64,000 nucleotides of DNA, taken from positions 2,328,001-2,392,000 of the forward strand of contig CM040748.1 of NCBI GenBank assembly GCA_022829145.1, given 5' to 3'. The translations under genes and the position numbers were made by a program. The notes beneath the pieces were generated by a model. The model was not told the DNA's origin, did no database searches, and saw nothing but the letters and a program-made list of their open reading frames with translations. Below, piece by piece: positions 46,438 through 60,252 of this stretch (positions are counted from its first letter, which is position 1; the number at the start of each line of letters is the position of its first letter). This stretch comes from Albula goreensis. Lineage: Eukaryota > Chordata > Actinopteri > Albuliformes > Albulidae.

Positions 46438-47930
46438 TGCTTGGTACGCTTGCTGCTACCTCTGTTTCCATCTTATGTCGTAGTATGGAATGTACCTCCA
46501 TTTTGTTTTTGCACCTGCAATTCACACTGGGAATCGACTTAATTGATCTTCATTAGAATGTCTGCCTCAGTGATCAGTGATGTAATGAAATTCATTATAA
46601 CGGTTAATGATTCTGCAGATAGGAAAAGAATACGAATCGAACATCATTGCAGCATCGTCACTTCAACGGCCAAATAATCCTGGCATAGAGTAAACCTTAG
46701 ATGTTTTTCTATAAATACCTCAGTGACTGGTGTCGAAAGCTTCATCTCAGCTGCTGGTTTTGTCCCAGGGGGGTATTTCTTTGCTCAGGAGAGAGAATCG
46801 CTAGTGGGTTGAGTCTATGTTGAGCTGTCCATGTGTCTGTGACCGTGTGAGTAACTCAGAGTTGTAGTGTCTATTTCAGCTCCCATTTCCCTGTGTAAGA
46901 TGCTGTCTTTTCTGCTGCCCTGTGCACTGACTGTGAACCGCTCTGCCTCCACTTCCTGTGAACAGGGCAAAAAAAAACCTCAACTGTAGTCTTCAGTCAC
47001 ACATTGTGCTCATTTAAATAAAATGAACAGCAAAAGAAACCCAGTATAGCAAGCTTACTGTGCTCATGTGTTGTCTACCCTCTTACATGGGAGGCAGCAT
47101 CAAAATAGTTTTAATATGGTTTTTCTTAATAAGCAACTAAAGCAAAATTGCATTTTGTATACTCTTCCTTTGTCAAACATTTACACCAAAAAGCTGTGGA
47201 TTGATTTATGCTGCATTTTAACACCTATGACATTTCACTGCTCCTGTTAGTTCAGAAACATTACTGTCCCCTTCAACCCTTCTGCGGGCGACCAAACACT
47301 CCTCACCCCCGCTGCTGTCCAGGTCAGCCTGTCACATGACCTGGGCCGACTAGCACTGTGCTGCCGACTACACTGTGGCCTCACAGCCTGTAGTGTAGAA
47401 TATTTAATGACACTAAAGGATGTAGAAATGCTTGTTCTGTGCATACAATGCTTTGGCATGCATACATAAAACTTTGCAGCACACAAACAGAGCAGATCGT
47501 TTCTCCCTGACCGCATTCGCTCTTACAGGTTTGCAGGTTTACAGCGGCCTCCTTCTTCCTTGGCTGGCATTTCGATAATGTTATGGTTCATGGAATTATG
47601 GTAATAAGAAGCTTGGTTGCATTCCATTCTGGAATGTTCCTTGTTTAAGTTTTCTCAGTCCGCGTACAATTAATTCATAATTTTTACAGCTGTGAGCTAC
47701 AGAGGAGTTTCTCAGCACCCCCTGCAGTGGTTCCCTGCTCCAGGTCATGCAAAATATGACAGCCGGTCTAATTATGCACACCCCCACAAGTTTATTTAAT
47801 TAATTTTTTTAGCCATTTTTGTTTCAGCTGGAAAAGTCAGGAATGCCAGCTGTGGGGCTGTGTTAGTAAAGGCTGATAGTCATTCATGATAGAATTCTCT
47901 CCTGTAAAGTTAATCAGGAGAGCCCCCAAC
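46438..47930. other. Intergenic DNA between syt17 and clec19a
   Basis: No exon, RNA gene or repeat array is recognised. Convergent transcription of syt17 (+) and clec19a (-) makes this a shared 3' flank. Confidence 0.5.
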
Positions 47931-47961
47931 TGCTGCTGAATCAGACCCCCTCCCTGGGCTG

Positions 47962-48086
47962 TCAGGCTGCAGGAGGAGGTCTGCAGGAGGAGGGCTGCAG
48001 GAGGAGGGCTGCTGGAGGAGGGCTGCAGGAGGAGGGCTGCTGGTGGAGGGATGCTGGGGGAGGTTAGCAGGAGGAGGTTTGCAGGA
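47962..48086. repeat. 15-bp G-rich minisatellite, about 8 copies
   Basis: Units of GCTGCAGGAGGAGGG and close variants follow one another at 15-bp steps. The plus strand has many GGAGG/GGG tracts and could form G-quadruplexes. The open frames across it (Pro-Ser-Leu rich on minus) are artefacts. Confidence 0.85.
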
Positions 48087-48680
48087 GAAGTCTCTCTTCT
48101 CTTCTCCACCCTTCACACGGAAGCAGGAGCACCCAATGCTAGCTCAGTTCCACATCTTCTCCATGTTGTACAGTCTCAGCCAGCAGACCCCGCTCAAACA
48201 GCCCAGCGCTCTCATTGGTCGGTTGGCGACCCTATAAACGGCCAAAACTCGGGCTCTATGTAGACCGAGCCAGAGGTGACCATACTGCCCGTAGTATGAG
48301 GAGGGGGACCTTTTGTGTTTAATCACCATGGTCTGTGCTCTAGACCATGTCTCCAAAGGTCAGCGTTCTGCTGGAGGTTAAATCCCCTCAGTCTTTTGAA
48401 GCCTGGTCCAATAATCTCGGCAGTCCTCTTAAATACCCCCCCCCACCTTCCGGGTCACTGACCGATTGATCGCCACAGACGGACAAACGGACAGACACAC
48501 GGACAGATACGCTCCAGATACATGGAATTGCAACAGCGACACTGCCCAGTCACTCATTTTCAAACAAATGAATAAAAAGTGCCATATAAAATCGCCAGCA
48601 CATTTGTGCTTTAAAAATACATCAGAGCCATGTCTGAGCACTAAGACATCACCCTGATCAAAGCATGCAGTCTTATCAAT

Positions 48681-48767
48681 ACATGGAATGGGTTGCCAGG
48701 TCATGTAGTTGAGGCAGAGACCCTTTCTGTGTTCAAGTCCAGACTTGATGCAGTTTTGGAAAAATAA
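48681..48767 (+). pseudogene. Remnant of a non-LTR retrotransposon reverse transcriptase C-terminus
   Basis: The plus strand translates, up to a stop at 48765-48767, as TWNGLPGHVVEAET followed by LSVFKSRLD. That is the typical WN-LP--VV-A-S---FK-RLD tail of fish LINE ORF2 proteins. No upstream reverse transcriptase domain remains in frame, so it is a short dead fragment. A 10-bp TATGTCTTTA repeat follows at about 48794-48824. Confidence 0.6.
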
Positions 48768-49109
48768 TGTGTTTGTTGGCTTCCTTTAAATATGTCTTTA
48801 TGTCTTTATGTCTTTAAATGTGTTTGTTGGCTTTTTAATAAGTGTTAACAGCACAGCATCAATCGCTCTCCAATAGCGGCCAACATTTGCATTTCCAATT
48901 TATTTGTCTTTTTTCATGAATTTTCAAGATATTACCACAGTTTTATGAAAGGTAGAACTCTAGAATATATGGAAAATAATAACATTATATATAGTAATAT
49001 GTGGAATTTATAAGACAGAAAATGGAATTCAATTTTTTTCACAGTAATTTCCTTAAGCAAATGAGTAATACAAGGGGAAAGATACAGAAAAATTATAAAC
49101 AGGTTTCTT

Positions 49110-49115
49110 TTTATT
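49110..49115 (-). terminator. clec19a: Candidate polyadenylation signal of clec19a
   Basis: TTTATT on plus is AATAAA on minus, about 580 bp after the clec19a stop. No closer canonical hexamer is seen on that strand. Confidence 0.35.
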
Positions 49116-49697
49116 TAAAAGACCATTCGCTACAAATGTTTTACACTGTGCATTTCTACAGCTATGGCAATAAAATGTCACACAGGAACTGGTGATGGAA
49201 GTGGGAGTGGTTCTGACCCACCACTGAGCTCAGAGGGTCAGAGCATCGGGCCCTGGTCTCGGGTTGGTTCCTAGGTGTCCTGCCTCCTCCAGGTTCTTCG
49301 GCCCTGTTCAGGACTCTGATCCCTGCGCTGACTGGCCCAACGGGCCGGAGCTGAAGAGCGCGTGGCTTTAATGGGCGGATCGGATCGATCTTTCACAGTA
49401 AAAACGACGGCAGCCCAAAAATGTAACAGTATACGACGATGGTGTTAGCAATAACAGTAACGGCGGCGTGCTTCCTACGCGCCGGAGCGCAGAGGAGTGA
49501 GTCACTGCTCTGAATGAGGATGGATGGAGGGGAGAAGGTCTCTCTGGGGAGAGGGGGTGATGTCCTGGCTGTGACTGTTCAGGCGCTGCAGGATGGGGGG
49601 GTTGGGGGCATAATGAGAGCCCCCTTCCTCTGTCCAATGTCTGGGGACTCTGGAGTGAGAGTGGTCTGTCGGAGGTGTGACAGGGGCCCCCTGGGGG

Positions 49698-52197
<2,500 letters not shown>

Positions 52198-52340
52198 CTC
52201 GATAGGGGAGAAAAACTGCCTGGACATGTGCCTAAGCTCGTGCCTATGTGTGTGTGTAAGCGTGCGTGTGTGTGTGCGTGCGTGCGTGTGTGAGTGTGTG
52301 TATGAGCGTGTGTGTCTGTTTGGTGTGTGTGCTCTAGAAT
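52198..52340. repeat. TG/CG microsatellite upstream of clec19a
   Basis: The TG/CG run at 52238-52335 lies about 50-140 bp upstream of the clec19a start codon, in its 5' UTR or promoter. Length variation here could affect expression. Confidence 0.8.
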
Positions 52341-54700
52341 GAGAGCTGCTACGCTGAGGACAGACAGGCAGAAGAGGGTGTGTGAGTGTATCTGAGTGTG
52401 CCTGCGTTCCTGTGCTAGCCTCTGCCAGCCCCCTTCCCTTTGGTTTGAATGTTCTCAGCTCTTCCCACTTAGCCTAGTCCTGTGTCCATGCTTCACAGTG
52501 GAGAGAGGGGGGGGGGGTGGGGATAGACCATGACGGGCTTGAGTCTCTATCACTGCAAATGTTTCAGCATATATGTTGAAATCTGATAGATAAAGATATT
52601 ACGTCTGGGCAACAGGCTGAATGGCTGGCTCAGGGCTATGAGGGATACGTTTTTTTCCTAATCAAAATAGTTACACACTGTCATAACAAAAAAAAAAATA
52701 TTGTGATCAGAGGCATGGTGTTATTTTCGTTTTTGCAACTATTGTCCTGACCCCAGGAGGCCAGGCCTCATGGTGTTGGAGATTTTTGAATTGGCCATAA
52801 GTGGTTTATCAGTATTGTCAAGCATGCTCAGTCAGCTAGAACTCCATATAAGGTGATGTTGCGTTTGCTGGGAGCACTCAAAATGAAGTCCCTCTAAGGA
52901 ATTTGCGAGAGCAGGGGACTGCCTTACATATAAATAAGTCTCACGGCAGTGTTTTCCTTGCTGAAGTGGTATGTTGCTTACAGTACATATTTCCTTTTGA
53001 TGTGCTCTGGAGAAATAGCCATGACGATGTCTTTAAATGAATATATTTAACAGTATAATGACACAGTGGCAAAGCTCAAGACACAACAATGTTGGTAAAA
53101 ATTATTCTTTTTCCAGATATGCATTTTATATACATCTTCCATTTTTGATACACACTTATTAAACAAACTCTTCTCAGCAACAAAGTTTCAACGGACTTTA
53201 AGAGTTTTCTGTTTTACTGCCAGTTATTGCTGGCACATCTCAGCTTCACTCTTGAATTAATCCAATGATGAAACAATCAACCCTCAGTGCATTAGAACTG
53301 GGGGGAAAGCAATCAGAGTGAGTAAAACTGGCAGTGATCCCAGGTGACAACACCAATAATGGAATTCAGGCCAGTTTCACTCCACTGGCAGAGGGACCAG
53401 ACTGTCTGTCTGATTGATTTGGCTCCCCTTGTGTTTCACTGCGGTACTGCAGCTTTGGCCGCATGTCTGTGTCTAAATTGAGGTCGGGCCTAAATTAAGA
53501 GACAAAAGCCAAACCCACAAGCCAGAGTTATGCAGCCGTCTGCCTGGTCACTCTTATTTAAACTTGCAGACACGCCACTGTCTCTCCATTACTCTGTAAC
53601 GCTCCTGATTGTCCCACCTGGGGATTTACCCCTCATCTCCAAAACAGCGTTGCCTTCTTCATTCCTAATGCGTTTGACCCCTCACCCACCCCTGCCCAGT
53701 GGAATTCAGGCCCTCTGCCCTCTTATGTGTCCCTTATCCCCCCTCTCCTCCAGGGGGAACCCCATCACGCGGCAGACGTCTGGGCTGGGGGCCCAAAGAG
53801 CCACATTCCTCACCCTGATCCCCTGTAGTCCCGGGGCAGGGGCTGTGCAGGCAGTGACCAGGTCAGCGCTGAGTAGCTCTGATCTCCGCTGTGTGTTTCC
53901 CAAACTAATGATCTCAGCGCTGGAAGTCTGCATGTGCTCTGTTTGTGTACGTCTGCCTTTGACACCCCAGGTCGCAGTGGGGAATGAAAGGGGTGCATTT
54001 TTGCTGAACATCGAGGAAAAAAGGGATCTAAATATTATTCTATTTGATCCATTGGTTTACAATAAAGAGACAGAGATTTATACTTTTCAACAAACATGCA
54101 TGCCATCTCTGAATTTTTTATGTTCTTGGTATGCAATACCTTTCAGCACCCAACATCTGCATACAGTATGTGTCCAAAGAGAGTTTTTTTTCTCTCTTTT
54201 TTCCTTAGATAACAGTTATAGTGCAATAATTACAATGGACTGTATATGTTAACTATAATTAATGTTAAATTATTAAAGCTGAGTCTCCTTTAAGGTGGGC
54301 TTGCAGAAGCTGGTGTGCAGCTGTTCAGTGCACAGGTAAAGATTTCACAGATATGAGTGTGAACTGCGGTTTGGTGCATACATACTGTGTGCTGTTGTGT
54401 AGTGCTCTAGTATACACATTGTGTGTGTGTGTGCGTGTGTGTGCATGTGAGCTGTTGTGTAGTGCTTAAGTATCCGCAGGGCAACTGTGAGCTGTGGTGC
54501 TCTGCTTGACACTGGTAGGTTGCGTTGACAGCTCTGCATTTCACACAGAGAGTGGGGTCTGTCCTCTCTTGGGCAGCCCCATACATCGGGGATTGTGGGG
54601 GGGGCATTGTCTACTGTGGTCCAATAAGGCCGAGCCCAGGTGTTCAGCAGATGTCGTGTTTTAAAACATGGATCTGTGAAGCTGCCTTCTCCCCTGTTTG
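52341..54700. other. Intergenic DNA upstream of clec19a
   Basis: No supported gene. An open frame of 240 codons at 53530-54252 has no recognisable domain, runs partly through AT-rich DNA and has no conserved neighbours, so I do not call it. A short TG run is at 54420-54448. Confidence 0.5.
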
Positions 54701-54727
54701 ACTCCCGGGTACGCTGCACTCTGTCCC

Positions 54728-54939
54728 CTGTGCCCTATGGCTGTGCCCTGTGGCTGTGTCCTGTGGGTGTGCCCTGTGGCTGTGCCCTATGGCTGTGCTC
54801 CTGTGGCTGTGCCCCTGTGGCTGTGCCCTATGGCTGTGCCCTGTGGCTGTGCCCTATGGCTGTGCCCTGTGGCTGTGCCCTGTGGCTGTGCCCCTGTGGC
54901 TGTGCCCTGTGGCTGTGCCCTGTGGCTGTGCCCCTGTGA
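54728..54939. repeat. 13/14-bp minisatellite, about 16 copies
   Basis: TGGCTGTGCCCTG repeats head to tail, with A/G changes (CCCTATGG or CCCTGTGG) and some 14-bp units with CCCC. Because the period is not a multiple of three, all three plus frames give similar Cys-Leu-Trp strings. Confidence 0.95.
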
Positions 54940-56620
54940 GTGCACTATCACATGTGTTCAGATGAGCTCTAGATAACAGTGGCTGCATAATGACTACAAT
55001 GAGTTACTGCAAGCACACACCTCTGGTGTTAAAAAGCGCCTCCACGGCTCCAATGAGCTCTAACACTAGGGAAAGACTGTCTCACAGTATAATCTAATCA
55101 AGACAGTCACAGGTTACAAACTTCAGACCACCTCTATTTTATACAACTGAAGTCCACCCATTTAAACCATTGTGGTATAAAGTAGGGTGTCTGTTGTTTA
55201 GTGCATTAGGCTGGTAACAAGAAGACGGCTACACTCTCCTGAACTGAGTTTCAGATGCAGGGTCCCAGGTCACATGACCGGCCCTCCAATTCTGTGCACC
55301 AGTGGAGGGGTCCTCCAGTGACCACATACATCCTGTAGCCTTTTGGGAAATGGTGTCTGCTGACCATAAACAGGGCTTAATGGATTGGAGGTAATGAAAG
55401 TCCCAGAGGGGCAGTGTATTCCTGGTTTTCAGGCCTCTGGGCATCATGGGGACAGCGGGGGTGGGGGGTGAGGTGAGGTCTGAACAGCCTGTTATGGGGA
55501 TCTGTACACACTTATTTATGTCAACGGAGTGGGGTATCGAGCCGCCCCCTCGCCAGCCCAATGCCACCGCCCCAGTAGGGCCCTGCTCTGCAGAACTTCA
55601 GTGACACTGCTGACCCCCCTCTGTACTTTTGAAAGCCTTTCCCTGTTAGGATGTTCCGGGGCACATCCGAACACACACAGCCTCTCAGCACTTCCGAAGC
55701 TCCAACACACCACTTTACATTCAGCCTCTCTTAATTCCACTTCACTGGACTCTGGTGCATTTCCCACTCCACAACCTCGACACAGACATTTTGAAACAGC
55801 TTATCGTTTTCACCGTTCATTGAGCATTAGGAAATTCACAAATTCTACATGGTTAACTACACAATCACATGGACCTCATGTATGAGAGTTTAATGACAAG
55901 CATCTCCTTTCTGTGTGTTTCTTTATTAATCTAAAAAGTCAATCACCTGAAGCTCCTCCAAAATGACTGAGCTGCGTTAACACTCTGAGAGAGGTTTCAT
56001 TCCCTGGCACAGCCTTTGCTGCACATAAAATGCTAAAATCAGCACCTTTAGTGACACACATTTGGATCTCGGTTGACAGTTGTTTTGCCACTCTACATGG
56101 CAGCCCAGGTGGCAGATGTCACCCCTCCTTCCCTGCTCTGTCTCATTGCTTCGGTGCCCTGTCTTCTCTGTAGAACATAGACTATGTGGCAAAGGTTGTG
56201 GCCTAATTACAAAAGAAGGGCATCGTAACTGCAGAAAAGTGCAGAGGAAATTAATAATATTGACTTGAAAATGCAATACATTTGTCCCTATCTCCATTTA
56301 TTTCCCACAATATTAGTATAAAATCGCATTAAATAAATGTTTCTTAAATCACTATTTCACTATCAGACTGAATGAAATACACTGATAGTGTCCCCTTTAT
56401 TTTGTCTTACTTTAAGTTATAGACCTACAAATGTTTTGAGTTCTGATGGTGTTTCCTGACGATTCAGGCCCCCATGGGGAGGTTCACTTAGACCAGTTTC
56501 ATCTGTGTACACAGCTCCTTCCTCACCCAGAGACTTCTGGGAAACAGAGGACAGCTGTGACAATGCACACAGAAACCGAACAGCTGCACTCGCTCCTAAC
56601 GCACAGGGCCCTCTGCCAAG
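54940..56620. other. Intergenic DNA, no recognised feature
   Basis: Mixed composition, no exon with splice support and no array. Confidence 0.5.
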
Positions 56621-56629
56621 CCCTAGCGC

Positions 56630-57625
56630 CCAATTAACATGTAATTAGTGCTGCCTTGAAAGAGGCCGAGCAGAGGAGCAGTAGATCAGGATAATTTGCT
56701 TCATACTGAATCCTGCTAATTGATGTTCATTCAATGATTACCAGTCCGCAACATAATAGAGCTCTATAGTAATTACTGGCTGAAAGTATCATGGTGCTGA
56801 CCCAGGCTCATTTCTCTTCTGTTAAATAGCTGAGAAAATCTCCTTGCCAGTCTGAGCTAGATACTTCGCAGTGCTGCGATGAAAGTGATCAAGAACGCAG
56901 GAATACAAAATTTTTGTTTAGCTCTTGTAATTGCTTAATTTGATCGAAAATCCATACTGGACACAATAATGACCCTCTGCAACCTATGAACTTGGATCAG
57001 AGGAAATCAAACAATCTTATTGCATTATCATAACAAATTACAATATCGTTTGCATTATCCAAGTCTCTTCTGCATGTATTGTTCATAGCCTTGGAAACAT
57101 TAGTACGCATTTAGATTAATTCTTTTGTGAGATACATCAGAAGGATGTGAAATAAACCTTCTGTTTAATATGGAAAACATAATGCCCCCAAAATGGCTGT
57201 ATGATATTACATTTGCATGTAAAACGAAGAGGCCTAATCACAGCAGTACACAGTGTACAGTGTATACCACAGCTAATCACAATGGGAATGTGCTTCCAAC
57301 AACAGCCTCTCAATGTCAAGTGTTATTGCACAATCGATAATGTTTATTGGGTAGCTCTGGCACCGGAGTGGTGAAATCCCCTTCCTCCTCCTCCTCCTCA
57401 GCTGTCAGCTCCACTCCCTCTATCACTGTCACTGAGCCTATTCACCGCTCCCCTGATTATTCTGCCGTGCTGTTGCTCGGCGACCGGTGATGTCATAGCG
57501 TAGGGGCTCCAGAGGAGCCAGGAGGAAGGGAGTGGGCAAATGGAGGATGAGGGTGGAGAGAGGAAGGTGGCAATGGGCAGGTAACTAATGACGGGGACGA
57601 TAAGCAAGCGTGGCCCCGCAAACAT
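56630..57625. other. Candidate conserved non-coding block
   Basis: About 1 kb of complex, non-repetitive sequence. It is dense in homeodomain-type cores (CAATTAACATGTAATTAG at 56630, TGCTAATTGATG near 56714, AGTAATTACTGG near 56768). It ends in a GC-richer stretch with (TCC)n at 57381-57400, an EP/X-box-like GTTGCTCGGCGACC at 57472-57485 and a CRE-like TGATGTCA at 57488. It has no protein-coding signature. Conservation is inferred from texture only. Confidence 0.35.
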
Positions 57626-58203
57626 GCAACGCTGCAGTCAGAATAAAATGAGATTTAACTGCCTGGCTTGGTGAGATTAAACTTTGCTTGAACCTAAATG
57701 CTTATTTCTATGACTTTCCTGCTTCATTTATGGTCAAATCTTAACAAACCTGAATTTATTTATGTATTAAGTAAATCTGGAATGCAAAGAGTCAAACCAC
57801 TACTAATTTACATCTGGTCATAATCAGATTTTAGAACATTTAGTCTTGGGATTGATTTTGAATTGAATTAATAATTTACATACTTGCAGAAAAAAAACTG
57901 CCAAAAATAATAAAACTGCAGTTATGCTGTCTCTGACTAAGGGATATCCTTCAGTCAATATATGCAGTAGTAACTCTTCAATTTTAGTCCATTTCACATT
58001 ACTAATCAACACAGCTGCTGCTCCTGGTGTGTTTGACACCATATTGCCATCTAGTGGCCATTTCTGGAAATATATCCAGTATATCTAGAGTTAGTCTCCA
58101 AGGTTAGCTGTCAAAGAATGGTTCATGATATTGAATATTACATCAGACATTGTAAACAACATCTAATATTAAACCTAAGTGTAAATCTAACATTGTATTT
58201 CAT

Positions 58204-58243
58204 AATGTATACATATCTATATATATATATATATATATATATC
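58204..58243. repeat. (AT)n microsatellite
   Basis: A pure TA run of about 38 bp. Confidence 0.9.
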
Positions 58244-58771
58244 CACTCAGGATGCAAGATAGTAGCAACAATTTATATACTGTATATTTTTTTGAGCTGT
58301 CACAGTTTTCATGTAAGACATTGTATTATAGAAAATCAGATATGATCTGATTTTTTAAGTGCAGTTTCTATATTTAATGAGTTCTAGTAAAGACAGGTTC
58401 TGCTGAATATTCATGAGCAGAGTGACATACCATCAATTGGCTGATATGATTCATTTAATTGGTGATATGTGTATAATCAATGTAACTGCATGTCAGTCAG
58501 GATCCTAATTAGTTCCAGGCATGGTTCCTCTTGAATATTCACTTAGGCTGTAACAGACAGAGGTCTTTAGTAGACTGCTGATGAATATCCTATAAGGATA
58601 CAATGTTTTTGGATAGTTAATATTTAGGATTTGCAGAAGTGTGTATAATACATGTTGAATTATATATTACCCTGTACATGAATACTGGAACAATTTCAAC
58701 AATACACAGTATTTCAACATTATTTTGTACTTATGAATTAATCAGAACAACATTCTGATTAATCATTTCAA

Positions 58772-58850
58772 GTTACATTACATTGCATTATATTACAGGC
58801 ATTTAGCAGATGCTCTTATCCAGAGCGACTTACAACACAAAGTGCAATAT
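58772..58850 (-). mobile_element. SINE 3'-tail fragment, minus strand
   Basis: TTACATTACATTGCATTATA then TTACAGGCATTTAGCAGATG then CTCTTATCCAGAGCGACTTA is the reverse complement of the family's 3' end with its TGTAA tail repeats. A much shorter piece may lie at 60533-60556. Confidence 0.65.
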
Positions 58851-59940
58851 GTCAGGACGAGTGTGTTAAAGTGTTAGAGGGGGTAAAAGTCTCAAGTGCC
58901 AGAGGGGTTAGCATGAAGTTCCAGCAAGAACATGGGAACAAAATGATAAGTTATCAAGGTTATTGGATATCAAGATTAAAAAAAAAACTGCTGCTATCAA
59001 GGCATATGGCAGTATTACTAGAAAATGTTTCTATTACTAGAAAAATCAGTGCAGAGTATTGACCACTTCTCAAGTTAGAAAAAATACAGGTAATTTCTGG
59101 TGTACAACACACTACACACAATTATACCCCTCATCAAACAAAATGCTGTGGATTATAGGTAATATCTCCACCCTTGACAACCCCCATCTTTTCTGCTCAT
59201 CTGAACACACTGTTGAGCACACACCACCCCACCTGCTGCTCCGTGTGTCTCCACTCCCTCTCATCCTTCTCTGCTCTGTTGCTAGGCAACTCCACACTCA
59301 GGGAGGGAAAGACAAGGGGAGTGTGAAAGTGGAGAATGGCAGAACAATGTACAGGGAGGAAGGGGTATTAATTAAACAGGATTGTTATTGTTTTGTTGTT
59401 ATGTTTTGTAACTCCCATTTTCCAGTTGGTTTATTTTGGGTTTTTTTTCTTCTTCTTCTTTTCCATTTCATATACCTTCTCCATCTCCAGTGAGTTTCCA
59501 TGTCATGTGGAAATTTGAGCCATATCGCAGGGGAAACTGTATAATAACCTGATTCTGGGCCGCGACTGTCATTTCATAGCCAAGGAAATTGCCGGAGTGA
59601 GCGAAGCAGTTACATTTTTAACAGGCGTATTAACTGTTTTCCTACTTAACTGGATTACAGAGCAAGCTTGCAGAATGACCGACCGTTTTACATGAGTCAT
59701 TGGGATGATATCGGCCAAGACTGACAACAGACAAGAAAAAATATCAGTTGACCATACCAGTTACAGGGCGATTTGGACATACTTGTCCACGCATCAAGGC
59801 GTTGTGTTTCACATTGTGCCCGAAATATTGTCCAATGTGAAAGGATCTAATGCTGCACGTGAAACACACGGTCCAATCACAGTCGTGTGCGAGGAGAAGC
59901 GTTGTGTTATTTTGTGGTGGGAGGAAAAAAAATCATGGCT
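58851..59940. other. Intergenic DNA upstream of the 60-kb promoter
   Basis: No exon recognised. It contains the perfect palindrome GTTGCTAGGCAAC at 59278-59290. Confidence 0.5.
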
Positions 59941-60252
59941 ATCACGTGACACAGATTGCATTTTTGGTCGTTGTAGTTTTGAATTACTTGTGACGTGCCA
60001 GTTCGTGAGCGACGATAGGTGGCGCTGGCTCGCTGAAGGAAGGCTATGGTCAGTAGCCAGTAGCTAACAAGGTGGGAGGCGGGGAAAGCGGGAGCGAAAG
60101 CTCGAAAATCAAGAATCACGTTCACTGTCAATACAGTCGAGTCGGATGCGCTAACACTTAATTTATGGATATAAAGTAAAAACCATAAGTAGAGGTCTGT
60201 ACACGGAATTTTTTTCCCGTATAGAGGAGCGGGTCATGCTGTCCTCGCAAAG
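59941..60252 (+). promoter_or_regulatory. Probable CpG-type promoter and first exon of an unidentified gene
   Basis: CpG density rises at 59980-60130, with a GC box (GGGAGGCGGGG at about 60072) and GTGACGTGCC (CREB-like, about 59990). A possible first exon ends at 60252 before the donor GTAATG. It would carry ATGCTGTCCTCGCAAAG (60236-60252) or be wholly untranslated. No downstream coding exon is visible before 64000, so the gene is not identified. In human the next genes beyond CLEC19A are, as I recall, TMC5, GDE1 and CCP110. Confidence 0.4.

Noticed and set aside
53530..54252. Open frame of 240 codons on plus
   Set aside because: No recognisable domain, mixed composition, half in AT-rich DNA and no splice or neighbour support. 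It is the longest unexplained frame, but chance is likelier than a gene.
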